14,475 bases of DNA from an uncultured Alphaproteobacteria bacterium (GCA_947304085.1 CAMZAC010000006.1:1-14475), one strand, 5' to 3'; positions 6,676-13,948 are shown, counted from the first letter of the stretch. Numbers and translations: made by a program. Notes: a model not told the origin generated them from the sequence alone.

Positions 6676-7221
6676 TTATTTATTTACTAAAATTATAAAA
6701 CTGGCGCGACCATATGTTTTTTCTTTCAAGATTATCCATTTGTCATCTATTTTTGGTTTTGGTTGTGTACTTTCATATTCCCATATAAGAATAGTGCCAG
6801 ATTTTGCAATTTTTCCCAGTTTTTTAACAAATAACAAACCAACACCAAACATAGAATATGGTGGGTCTATGAACACCAAATCGCACTCTGGGCCGTATGT
6901 TTTTATTACTGACAATGCATCAACTTTCTCCAGTTTTGCATTTGCCTTGATAGAATCAAGATTCTTTTTAACAACATCTGTTTCAATATCTGTAAAAATG
7001 ACTTTGGCATTATCGTATCTGGAAATACATTCAAGACCAAACGCGCCGGACCCAGCAAAAGCGTCCCAAACAACAAAAGGTTTAGTTGTATCAAGTGGTA
7101 AATCCAAAATCATATTAAATAAAGCACCACGTGCTAAGTTTTGTGTTGGACGCGCTTTATCTGGCAAAAACAACTTTTTACCACGATACTTTCCAGAAAT
7201 AATTTGCAAATTAGATTTCAT
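6676..7221 (-). CDS. rsmD: 16S rRNA (guanine966-N2)-methyltransferase RsmD
   Basis: SAM-dependent methyltransferase that makes m2G966 in 16S rRNA of the 30S subunit. The 181-aa chain carries the RsmD N-terminal motif ISGKYRGKKL (8-17) and the RPTQNLARGALFNMI segment (24-38, matching the family RPT-x-x-x-x-R-x-x-LFN). SAM motif I is DAFAGSGAFGLE (53-64), and the catalytic motif is DPPY (119-122). It is slightly short for the family, mostly at the C-terminus. The ATG at 7221 lies only 17 bp from the divergent tadA start, with no ribosome binding site. A TATACT -10 predicts transcription beginning almost at the start codon, so translation may be leaderless. rplY follows on the same strand after about 100 nt. 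Confidence 0.93.
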   Translation of the reverse strand: MKSNLQIISGKYRGKKLFLPDKARPTQNLARGALFNMILDLPLDTTKPFVVWDAFAGSGAFGLECISRYDNAKVIFTDIETDVVKKNLDSIKANAKLEKVDALSVIKTYGPECDLVFIDPPYSMFGVGLLFVKKLGKIAKSGTILIWEYESTQPKPKIDDKWIILKEKTYGRASFIILVNK

Positions 7222-7228
7222 ACTGTAA

Positions 7229-7256
7229 AGTATAAAATATGAACTTTATGAATCAA
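7229..7256 (-). promoter_or_regulatory. candidate rsmD promoter within the 17-bp divergent gap
   Basis: On the minus strand TTGATT (plus 7251-7256) and TATACT (7229-7234) are separated by 16 bp. The -35 lies inside the tadA coding start. The predicted transcription start, around 7222, coincides with the rsmD ATG. On the plus strand TATAAA (7231-7236) overlaps the same bases and could serve tadA, but no good -35 is placed for it. Confidence 0.4.
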
Positions 7257-7691
7257 GCATTTATTTTGGCAAAAAAAGCATTGGCACATAACGATGTACC
7301 AATTGGGGCCGTTATTGTCAAAGACGGCAAAATTATAGCATGCGGTGAAAATAGGGTGCAAAAATCTAAAAATCCAACTTTGCATGCTGAAATCATTGCT
7401 ATAACCAAAGCATGTAAAAAATTGAATTCTAAATTCTTGGATGATTGTGATTTATATGTGACATTAGAACCATGTTCTATGTGTGCAACAGCCATATCAT
7501 TTGCGCGCATTCAAAATGTGTATTTTGCAGCACGTGATGAAAAGGGGGGCGGAATATTACATAACGCAAAAATATTTGATAACGATAAACATCTTTGGAA
7601 ACCGACAGTTCACGAAATGCCAGACTATGCAGAACAATCCGCACAAATGTTGAAGCAATTCTTTGCACAGTTGCGCAATAAATTATCTTGA
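7239..7691 (+). CDS. tadA: tRNA-specific adenosine deaminase TadA
   Basis: Zinc enzyme that deaminates A34 to inosine in the anticodon of tRNA-Arg(ACG), allowing one tRNA to read CGU, CGC and CGA. The 150-aa protein has the TadA N-terminal helix and strand (AFILAKKALAHNDVPIGAVIVKDGKIIACGENR). The HAE motif (His49 zinc ligand, Glu51 catalytic) and PCSMC (Cys79 and Cys82 zinc ligands) are present, followed by ARIQNVYFAARDEKGGG. The spacing and the DVPIGAV-N pattern separate it from guanine and cytidine deaminases. No ribosome binding site is visible for the ATG at 7239. A second ATG at 7248 is an alternative start that would suit a leaderless mRNA. The 3' end overlaps the convergent deaminase gene by 9 nt. 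Confidence 0.92.
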   Translation: MNFMNQAFILAKKALAHNDVPIGAVIVKDGKIIACGENRVQKSKNPTLHAEIIAITKACKKLNSKFLDDCDLYVTLEPCSMCATAISFARIQNVYFAARDEKGGGILHNAKIFDNDKHLWKPTVHEMPDYAEQSAQMLKQFFAQLRNKLS

Positions 7692-8222
7692 TGGCTTATA
7701 TACAACATGTTTTGATTTGACATATTGTTTTAGCACATCTTCACCCAGTTCGGTTTCTATATTACCATAAACTTTGATGCCGCGTTTTTTGAATTCTTCC
7801 AACCAATTTGGCTTGAACCCTTCGTCAAAACCTGTAATTTTTTCAACTTTCTTGGATGGCACGCCATAATAAACGTTTTTTATACCAGACCACATAATCG
7901 CACCTATACACATCATACATGGTTCTGCAGTAATATATAAATCCAAATTTTTTGGGGCCAAATCATAGGTTTTCAATTCAGATTGTGCTGCACGAATAGT
8001 ATTTATTTCGGCATGATGATTACTGCAATTATCCATAACGACACTATTTGCACATTTAGCAATTAATTTATCACCTTGATATATAGCCGCCAAGAACGGA
8101 CCGTGTCCATGGTCAATATATTCAGGTAATTCGTTTTGTAATTTTGCAATTATTTCTGATGCGTGTTTTAATTTTTCCGCATCTATTTTATCTACATTTG
8201 TGATGATATTGTTTGTATTCAT
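7683..8222 (-). CDS. guanine deaminase-like cytidine-deaminase-fold hydrolase
   Basis: A zinc-dependent deaminase of the CDA/dCMP deaminase superfamily, closest in pattern to bacterial guanine deaminases that convert guanine to xanthine. HHAEINTIRAA (His70 zinc ligand, Glu72 catalytic) and EPCMMCIGAIMWSGIKNVYYGV (Cys102 and Cys105) are intact. GFDEGF near residue 131 resembles the GFDD motif of guanine deaminase. The 179 aa exceed TadA because of a longer N-terminal helix and C-terminal tail; substrate is not proven. AAGGA is embedded in the end of gpmI and the ATG is 4 nt after the gpmI stop, so translation is probably coupled. It converges on tadA and the two stop regions overlap by 9 nt, with no terminator hairpin visible. 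Confidence 0.8.
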   Translation of the reverse strand: MNTNNIITNVDKIDAEKLKHASEIIAKLQNELPEYIDHGHGPFLAAIYQGDKLIAKCANSVVMDNCSNHHAEINTIRAAQSELKTYDLAPKNLDLYITAEPCMMCIGAIMWSGIKNVYYGVPSKKVEKITGFDEGFKPNWLEEFKKRGIKVYGNIETELGEDVLKQYVKSKHVVYKPSR

Positions 8223-8226
8223 AGTT

Positions 8227-9702
8227 CTATTTTTCCTTTATCAAAAATTTTCCAGTCATCGCTTTAGGTTGTTTTATTTTTAATAAATTCAAGATTGTTG
8301 GTGCGACATCTTGCAGACCGCCGTTTTGTACAACAAAATCACCGTTTGACACCATAATAAAATTCACAGGATTTGTTGTATGCGAAGTCAATGGGACATT
8401 ATGCTCATCATCCCACATTTGTTCAGCATTACCATGATCTGCTATAATTAACACTGCGCCACCCAGCTTCAATACATTTGGCACAATTTCCGACAATTGT
8501 TTATCCAGACACTCCATCGCTTTAATTGCGGCAGATTCATTACCGGTATGTCCAACCATATCACCGTTTGCAAAATTCAAAATAATAACATCAAATTGTG
8601 ATAACTTTGGTAATAAAGCAGCAGTGATGTCATTTGCAGACATTTCGGGCTTCATATCAAAAGTTGCAACATCTGGCGATGGTATTAAAATCTTTTCTTC
8701 CTTGTCATAATCGATATTGCGTTCAGCGTCCATAAAATATGTCACATGATTATATTTTTCTGTTTCTGCAATACGCAATTGTGATTTTCTATTTTCCGCC
8801 AACACATCACCCAGCGTGTCTGTTGTTTTTATGTCAGGTAACAAAGCAGGGCAAACTTCGTCTAAACCTTCACCATATTGTGAAAAGCACAAAATATGAC
8901 AGCCGTTTTCAATAACTTTGCGCATAATTTGACGCGCACGATCACTGCGATAATTACCAAACATAAAACCATCACGCACTGTCAATTTTGTTGGTGTTAT
9001 GATTGTTGGTTTAATGAATTCGTCTGTTTCACCGCGCGCATAAGCATTTGCCAAAGCTTCGTCAATTGTTGATGCACGAAATTCTGCCTCTGCATTTGAT
9101 ATAGCATCAAAAGCAAGCTGTGTTCTGTCAATGTTATTGTTTCTGTCCATTGTGTAATAACGTCCAGATAATGTCCCAAAAAACACAGATTTGTTTTCAA
9201 ATGAATCTTGTAATTCAGTCTTTAACAAGTTTATATATTTCTGGGCAGATTGGGGCGGTGTATCACGTCCATCTGCAATAAAATGAATACAAACACGCAA
9301 ACCCTTGGAAACAATATATTTAACAGTCTTGATAATATCTGTAATATTAGCGTGCACACGACCATCAGACATTAAACCTGCTACATGAACTACGCCACCA
9401 TCATTAAAAACTGATTTAATAAAATCATTTAATTGTTTGTTCTTGGATAAATTCAGTATTTCAAATCTGCGTAAAAATTGATTTACGATTCGGCCAGCAC
9501 CTATGGTTGTATGTCCAACCTCTGAATTGCCCATAATACCATCTGGCAAACCAACTGCATTTCCACTGGCATTTAACAATGAATGCGGATATTTTTTTAA
9601 TAATTCATCAAAAAACGGCATATTTGCCAATGCAACAGCATTATGTTTTGTTTCTGTGTTAACACCAACACCATCTAATATACATAAAACAATCGGTTTC
9701 AT
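8227..9702 (-). CDS. gpmI: 2,3-bisphosphoglycerate-independent phosphoglycerate mutase
   Basis: Mn-dependent glycolytic enzyme that interconverts 3- and 2-phosphoglycerate through a phosphoserine intermediate. The 491-aa chain is complete (E. coli, 514). Metal-binding ILDGVGVN begins at residue 8, and GIMGNSEVGH carries the catalytic Ser60. HFIADGRDTPPQSA, near 145-158, belongs to the phosphotransferase insert. NYRSDRARQI and the C-terminal FANGDMVGHTG and ADHGNAEQMWD provide further metal ligands. The ATG is preceded by AAAGGAT. About 15-30 nt upstream, ACCTT-GTGA-AAGGT (9718-9731) makes a small GNRA-looped hairpin in the leader. It is followed at 4 nt by the deaminase gene, an unusual partner, so the two form an operon. 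A divergent promoter serves the XRE regulator on the other side. Confidence 0.96.
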   Translation of the reverse strand: MKPIVLCILDGVGVNTETKHNAVALANMPFFDELLKKYPHSLLNASGNAVGLPDGIMGNSEVGHTTIGAGRIVNQFLRRFEILNLSKNKQLNDFIKSVFNDGGVVHVAGLMSDGRVHANITDIIKTVKYIVSKGLRVCIHFIADGRDTPPQSAQKYINLLKTELQDSFENKSVFFGTLSGRYYTMDRNNNIDRTQLAFDAISNAEAEFRASTIDEALANAYARGETDEFIKPTIITPTKLTVRDGFMFGNYRSDRARQIMRKVIENGCHILCFSQYGEGLDEVCPALLPDIKTTDTLGDVLAENRKSQLRIAETEKYNHVTYFMDAERNIDYDKEEKILIPSPDVATFDMKPEMSANDITAALLPKLSQFDVIILNFANGDMVGHTGNESAAIKAMECLDKQLSEIVPNVLKLGGAVLIIADHGNAEQMWDDEHNVPLTSHTTNPVNFIMVSNGDFVVQNGGLQDVAPTILNLLKIKQPKAMTGKFLIKEK

Positions 9703-9750
9703 TTTTTATCCTTTCTGACCTTTCACAAGGTTATCATATATGTTTTTTCA

Positions 9751-9779
9751 TTGCAAAATAAAAAGAAAAATTGTATAAA
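9751..9779 (+). promoter_or_regulatory. sigma-70 promoter of the XRE regulator gene
   Basis: TTGCAA (9751-9756) and TATAAA (9774-9779) are separated by the ideal 17 bp, predicting a start near 9786 and a leader of about 37 nt. TTGCAA is itself a palindrome, so the same hexamer could act as a -35 for gpmI on the minus strand. The -10 there is poor. Confidence 0.65.
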
Positions 9780-9822
9780 AGTATAAGGAAAGTTTTCATA
9801 TTACCAACAATGGGGTTTTATT

Positions 9823-10239
9823 ATGACAAGAAAGGCGGGACTTATAAATTCAGTAGACAATTATATTGCTCAACGACTACAACTGCGCAGGGTAATGCTG
9901 GGGATGACCCAATCGGATCTGGCAAAAAAATGCGGGATAAGTTTTCAACAAATTCAAAAGTATGAAACCGCTGGAAATCGTATTCCTGCCTCGCGTTTGT
10001 TTGATTTAAGCCAGGCCTTAGAAACCTCTGTTGCGTTTTTCTTTTCCGGATTGCCCGGTAATTTTCCCCCAGAAACCAAAGCTATCCGTTCCATGCGGGT
10101 ATCAGAACCAAAAGAAAATGATCCCTTAGCAAAAAATGAAACATTACAATTAGTAAACCTTTATTGGGGACTGGCAAACGATAGCCAACGTGAAATGGTT
10201 ATGAAAATGTTGAAAACTCTAAACGGAAACAAAGAATAA
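9823..10239 (+). CDS. XRE/Cro-CI family transcriptional regulator
   Basis: A 138-aa DNA-binding regulator. A helix-turn-helix of the lambda Cro/CI type occupies about residues 15-70: RLQLRRVMLGMTQSDLAKKCGISFQQIQKYETAGNRIPASRLFDLSQAL. The recognition-helix wording ISFQQIQKYE-x-G-x-NRI is characteristic of a widespread alphaproteobacterial family. A linker with FFFSGLP follows, then a C-terminal helical part ending LVNLYWGLANDSQREMVMKMLKTL, probably for dimerisation. GGGG at 9812-9815, seven bases upstream of the ATG, is a modest ribosome binding site. It stands alone, divergent from gpmI and convergent with the cysteine-rich protein gene (15-nt gap, no hairpin). Its targets cannot be read from sequence; autoregulation through its promoter is plausible. 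Confidence 0.88.
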   Translation: MTRKAGLINSVDNYIAQRLQLRRVMLGMTQSDLAKKCGISFQQIQKYETAGNRIPASRLFDLSQALETSVAFFFSGLPGNFPPETKAIRSMRVSEPKENDPLAKNETLQLVNLYWGLANDSQREMVMKMLKTLNGNKE

Positions 10240-10254
10240 ATAATCTGATTTTTT

Positions 10255-12699
10255 TTATGGTATTGTACACACTTGGTTTGTGTAATCCCATATTCCGTCT
10301 AACCACTCACATCTTTCTGGTAATAAACTATTTACATCACAACCTGTGTCTGTTTTGGTTCCACCGATTGCCAAACATAATTGTTGTGTGGTTTTTACAC
10401 AAGCGCCTATATCACCCTGTTTTACAGAAGCTAAAATAGAAGTTAGACTTGTCCCACCATAATATTTATTATAAAACTGTTCGTTTAAATCGCTAACAGT
10501 TAAACCTTCCAGCACTGCAACCGTTAACTCAATAGTATCAAGCCATACACCACCAACATCTTCATCTTCACATCCCATAGAAAATGAAAGATTCAAACTA
10601 TCAAAAATATTCTTTATAACACGTTCCACTATATCTGTATTAAACGCGGACGAATCGCCTATGGTGTTCGATTCATCGTTTTTAATCATATCCAAAGCAC
10701 AAACAGTTCTTGCATGCTGGGTAAGATCATTACGCAACAACTTTTTAGATTCATACATGCACCCATCAGGATATTCAGAAACAATTTTTTCACCTGTCAA
10801 AGTATCTACCATATCAACACCATTTGGCCATTGTTTATATGTGGTTTTTGGTTGGCATCTCTCGTGCGCATACTCATCCAAAGCTTCTTCGCAAGCTTTA
10901 GCTACTTTTGCAGAATCAACGCTATCAACAAACGTCAGCAATGTTTGCAAACCACATTTTTTACCACTAACTCCTGATGCGGATATTTTACGCGTCGTTC
11001 TGTCATAGACACATCCATCTGGATCGCCATACAATGCAGCGCATTGCATAACTTTTTCATAACACACAGATCTGGCAGTGACACGCCCAACAGCATTAAC
11101 ATTCAACCTTGCGTCACCAGTATCTGCAAAATCTGTCAATTCACCAGTTTGATAATCATAGCAATCTTTGATAACTGATATACACTCATCTTTTGCTTGT
11201 TGAACTTTGTCATCTTGTGCCTGTGCAATTTTTATCAATGCCATACGTTTAAATTCACGCCAGACAACATCTGATAAATCAACACAATTATTCAAAGCCG
11301 TTTCGGCATATATTTTATAACTATCTAATTCGGAATTCCAAGCTGCATTTGCTGTCAAAATATCACCAGAATCCACTAAATTTGGTGCTATTGACCTTAT
11401 ATTAAATAACTCATCATATTTAGGCTCACCTGTTTGTCTATTAATATATTTACCTGTTGGGTCCAAACATTTTTCATAACCAGAACCACATATTTGCATA
11501 ATAGACTCTTCAACTTTTGCTAAACATTCGTTTACATCATCAGAATTACGCGCGCGATATTCATCCAAACGTGCATTTCTTAATGCTTTTTCTGCATCTC
11601 GAATACTCTGTGTGACCTGTTCCTTTTTTATATTTATGTCCTTTTCAAAAACATTACAATCTTGTGTCACCAAGATAGAATAAGCAGAGGAAGCTAAATT
11701 AAACATAACATCAGATTGACAATTGTTGCGAGTAACGCTGGCGCACTGACTACTGGCGCGTTGATACAGAGCCGCTCCCTCTAGACCAGATATATCTTCA
11801 ACTTTTCTTCTGCTAAATATAGAAGAAGAGGTTCCTTTATCATTCCAGATATCCCCAATATCCGAAAAATCACCAAAATCAATAATTCCTAATGAAGACA
11901 AGCTGGTTGAATTAGAAGAAGATTTATTGCCAGACAAGATTTCACCAATTTCGTCCAGTTTTCTTTGTGACTCACTAGTATCTATTGCCATAGCCTCTTC
12001 ACCAGCGGTTGCAGTATACATTGCTGTAACCTCAGCCGCGGTTTTATTTACGACATTTAAATTATTCCACTTAAAGTCTGATAGCATTGACAAAGCCGTA
12101 TTTAAATTATCAGAAACATCCTTGAATTTCAAAAATCTGTCGCTACAAAAACACCTTCTGTATGTAGCATTTGCATTTGCACAAAATTGATCCATACACG
12201 TAGCATACGCATCACGACAGTTCGAATACCCACCACCAATTTTAGACACATCATTAAAAACTGCTGTAGCCCGAGCAGTAGCAGCACGAGACACATTATT
12301 AGGCTTGATATTTTTATTCACAGCAGAACGAACCTTGCCGGTTTTGGATGCAACAGTAGCCCTTGATACATTTGCAGTAGACACAGAACGCGTTCCAGAA
12401 CGCGCAGATACGTTAGATGCTGTTCTCGCAACTACATGGTGCACAACGTCAATATTTTTTGAACGACGCGCTGCAGATCTGGAAATCACAGATGTTGCGG
12501 ACCGCCTTAGGCTGGCATTACCATCAGCCGCAGTGTTGCCACGCTGTATAACCCTTGAACCACCCGCACGCGGATTTTGTGCAATCGCACCAAAAGCAAC
12601 CACAGGCACAACAAATGCCAGTAAAATAATCCTTTGAATACCTCTGATTGCAACCGCCACTTTACTACTTTCTCTCTTGCTTTCTAAGTATTTTACCAT
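10255..12699 (-). CDS. large exported cysteine-rich protein of unknown function
   Basis: Not recognised. From the ATG at 12699 it is 814 aa. After a basic N-terminal stretch comes a signal peptide (RGIQRIILLAFVVPVVAFGAIAQ), so it is probably periplasmic, secreted or surface-bound. The next 110 or so residues are a basic low-complexity Ser/Arg/Ala/Val/Thr linker with NVSRA repeats and no cysteine. The rest holds about 28 cysteines, many in helical C-x6-C pairs (NCRDAYATC, ICGSGYEKC, ECISVIKDC, VCYEKVMQC), suggesting a disulfide-stabilised helical repeat fold. It ends ERCEWLDGIWDYTNQVCTIP. The start is uncertain: a TTG (12721-12723) directly abuts the upstream stop and would add eight residues, and neither start has a ribosome binding site, so translation is probably coupled. 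It is the last gene of the CPVC operon. Confidence 0.85.
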   Translation of the reverse strand: MVKYLESKRESSKVAVAIRGIQRIILLAFVVPVVAFGAIAQNPRAGGSRVIQRGNTAADGNASLRRSATSVISRSAARRSKNIDVVHHVVARTASNVSARSGTRSVSTANVSRATVASKTGKVRSAVNKNIKPNNVSRAATARATAVFNDVSKIGGGYSNCRDAYATCMDQFCANANATYRRCFCSDRFLKFKDVSDNLNTALSMLSDFKWNNLNVVNKTAAEVTAMYTATAGEEAMAIDTSESQRKLDEIGEILSGNKSSSNSTSLSSLGIIDFGDFSDIGDIWNDKGTSSSIFSRRKVEDISGLEGAALYQRASSQCASVTRNNCQSDVMFNLASSAYSILVTQDCNVFEKDINIKKEQVTQSIRDAEKALRNARLDEYRARNSDDVNECLAKVEESIMQICGSGYEKCLDPTGKYINRQTGEPKYDELFNIRSIAPNLVDSGDILTANAAWNSELDSYKIYAETALNNCVDLSDVVWREFKRMALIKIAQAQDDKVQQAKDECISVIKDCYDYQTGELTDFADTGDARLNVNAVGRVTARSVCYEKVMQCAALYGDPDGCVYDRTTRKISASGVSGKKCGLQTLLTFVDSVDSAKVAKACEEALDEYAHERCQPKTTYKQWPNGVDMVDTLTGEKIVSEYPDGCMYESKKLLRNDLTQHARTVCALDMIKNDESNTIGDSSAFNTDIVERVIKNIFDSLNLSFSMGCEDEDVGGVWLDTIELTVAVLEGLTVSDLNEQFYNKYYGGTSLTSILASVKQGDIGACVKTTQQLCLAIGGTKTDTGCDVNSLLPERCEWLDGIWDYTNQVCTIP

Positions 12700-12723
12700 T
12701 TTTTGGTTAATCAAATCAAGCAA

Positions 12724-13263
12724 TTATTCAATGCAACAATTAACCGCATTTTTAACCCATTGACCCAACTTTTTTACACCAGATACTTTTTCTGTTGATT
12801 TTGCAACTTTCTTTGATGATTGCGCGACATTGCAAACTTTTGTTGCACCTTCGTAAAAATCGGGGACAGATTCATGAACTCCATCCAAATCTATCAAATC
12901 CATATTCAATCCCCAAAACAATGAATACAAATCATACGCCTTGCTGAACATCATATAAGCATCCTTTTTATTTCCAACACCAAGCGCTTTTGTCCCAACT
13001 TCATATAAACGCATAGATGCAGCTAACAAATGCTTAGAAATACACCAAACCTCACCATCATCTGCGCTTGACTTCTTAACAATGCGTTTCATTAATTCTT
13101 TACGCATATTACGAACGACATTTATTAAATCGTAAAAACCTGGTTTTTGAGTTTTTGCACCACTGAAAAAGAAGTGTTCTTCCAAAGACACCAAATTCAT
13201 CAACGCAATAGACAAATCTTGGTCAGAAGACAAATCCAACGGATTAGTTTTTTTTAGCTTCAT
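12724..13263 (-). CDS. helical protein of unknown function, possibly the main part of a frame-split gene
   Basis: I cannot name this family. The 179-aa chain is soluble and strongly helical. It has conserved-looking patches: DLSIALMNLVSLEEHFFFSGAKT (split here as residues 17-27 and 28-39), NVVRNMRKELMKRIV, GEVWCISKHLLAASMRLYEVGTKALG and KAYDLYSLFWGLN. The C-terminal 40 residues are a Lys/Ser-rich tail ending in NCCIE. EEH and CxxxH could bind metal, but that is a guess. The ATG at 13263 has no ribosome binding site and overlaps the short ORF 13244-13315. The A8 tract at 13248-13255 lies in both frames; with seven A residues the short ORF would continue straight into this one after TNPLDL. The true product may therefore begin at 13315. 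It directly precedes the cysteine-rich protein gene. Confidence 0.75.
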   Translation of the reverse strand: MKLKKTNPLDLSSDQDLSIALMNLVSLEEHFFFSGAKTQKPGFYDLINVVRNMRKELMKRIVKKSSADDGEVWCISKHLLAASMRLYEVGTKALGVGNKKDAYMMFSKAYDLYSLFWGLNMDLIDLDGVHESVPDFYEGATKVCNVAQSSKKVAKSTEKVSGVKKLGQWVKNAVNCCIE

Positions 13264-13315
13264 CTAATTTTTTTATCATTTCTTCTAAAGATAATTTTTT
13301 ATCTGCTTTCTTCAT
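13244..13315 (-). CDS. short ORF (23 codons), probable true 5' end of the next gene
   Basis: A 23-residue Lys/Glu-rich helix-forming peptide (MKKADKKLSLEEMIKKLDE, then AKKN). It has an excellent ribosome binding site, AAAGGAT, about six bases before its ATG. It starts 20 nt after the CPVC membrane gene stop and terminates at 13244-13246 just past an A8 run (minus strand; T8 at plus 13248-13255). It overlaps the ribosome-binding-site-less ATG of the 179-aa gene by 20 nt in another frame. Loss of one A would join the two into one protein of about 196 residues. It could be a leader peptide, a frameshifted 5' end, or the first part of a slippage-dependent gene. Confidence 0.55.
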   Translation of the reverse strand: MKKADKKLSLEEMIKKLDEAKKN

Positions 13316-13335
13316 AATTTTATCCTTTTAGTTAA

Positions 13336-13884
13336 TTAGCACAATACTATTCCGACGGTTGGTAAATATTTAATAACAAGCCAAAAAATACCAGTCATAA
13401 CCAACAATCCTGTAAACGGCATAACCACTTTCTGAAAAGGAAACTGTGCATGTCCACCATTTTTTTGTTTTATATGCTTATACCACACTTCCATAAGAAC
13501 AAAAGTCATGCTGCCGACCAAAATACCCAATAAAAACTGATCAATACCCCACATGCAGTTTTCCCACCATTTTACAACTGGATTATCACTCGGGACGAAA
13601 TATACCCCAGCCAACAATGCAAAATAAACAAAAACATTCAAAACATACCAAAAAACATTTTTTACATTGTGTCTTTTCATATAATTAGCAGTCCAGCCAA
13701 TTAAAGAAACAGTTAAACCACCCGCCCAAATACCAGTTAATACATCTTTTACACCCAAAATACGCATACCCTCTAAACCTGCACCAATAGCAATTGTACA
13801 CACAGGGCACACAGCGTTTGCAACATTAACAAACAACAACATCCCAGCAAAAACACATATAAAACATGCTAGTATTTTTCTCAT
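13336..13884 (-). CDS. multi-pass membrane protein with a CPVC motif after its signal peptide
   Basis: Function unknown. A signal peptide (residues 1-24, ending NVANA) is followed at once by VCPVC (Cys26 and Cys29), a thioredoxin-type C-x-x-C expected on the periplasmic face. Four more hydrophobic spans follow: about 46-68 (VLTGIWAGGLTVSLIGW), 78-97 (VFWYVLNVFVYFALLAGVYF), 112-133 (GIDQFLLGILVGSMTFVLMEVW) and 154-180. Other cysteines are one in WWENCMWG and the last residue. The motif may carry redox chemistry or bind a metal; neither is shown. The ATG is preceded by AAGGAAAAGG. It is the first gene of a unit with the split helical gene and the cysteine-rich exported protein, and a sigma-70-like promoter lies in the gap after rsmH. 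Confidence 0.82.
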   Translation of the reverse strand: MRKILACFICVFAGMLLFVNVANAVCPVCTIAIGAGLEGMRILGVKDVLTGIWAGGLTVSLIGWTANYMKRHNVKNVFWYVLNVFVYFALLAGVYFVPSDNPVVKWWENCMWGIDQFLLGILVGSMTFVLMEVWYKHIKQKNGGHAQFPFQKVVMPFTGLLVMTGIFWLVIKYLPTVGIVLC

Positions 13885-13911
13885 CTTTCCTTTTCCTTTT
13901 TTTGTTCTTAT

Positions 13912-13940
13912 ATTTTACACAAAATCAAAAATCAGGTCAA
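13912..13940 (-). promoter_or_regulatory. sigma-70 promoter of the CPVC operon
   Basis: On the minus strand TTGACC (plus 13935-13940) and TAAAAT (13912-13917) are 17 bp apart. The predicted start, near 13905, gives a leader of about 20 nt containing the AAGGAA ribosome binding site. The -35 begins 8 nt after the rsmH stop codon, so the operon can be expressed independently of rsmH. No terminator hairpin is seen after rsmH. Confidence 0.7.
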
Positions 13941-13948
13941 CAGCATAT

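Noticed and set aside
13244..13315. Exonuclease VII small subunit (XseB) similarity of the 23-residue peptide
   Set aside because: A few Glu/Lys/Leu residues look alike, but the peptide is far too short and lacks the XseB pattern.
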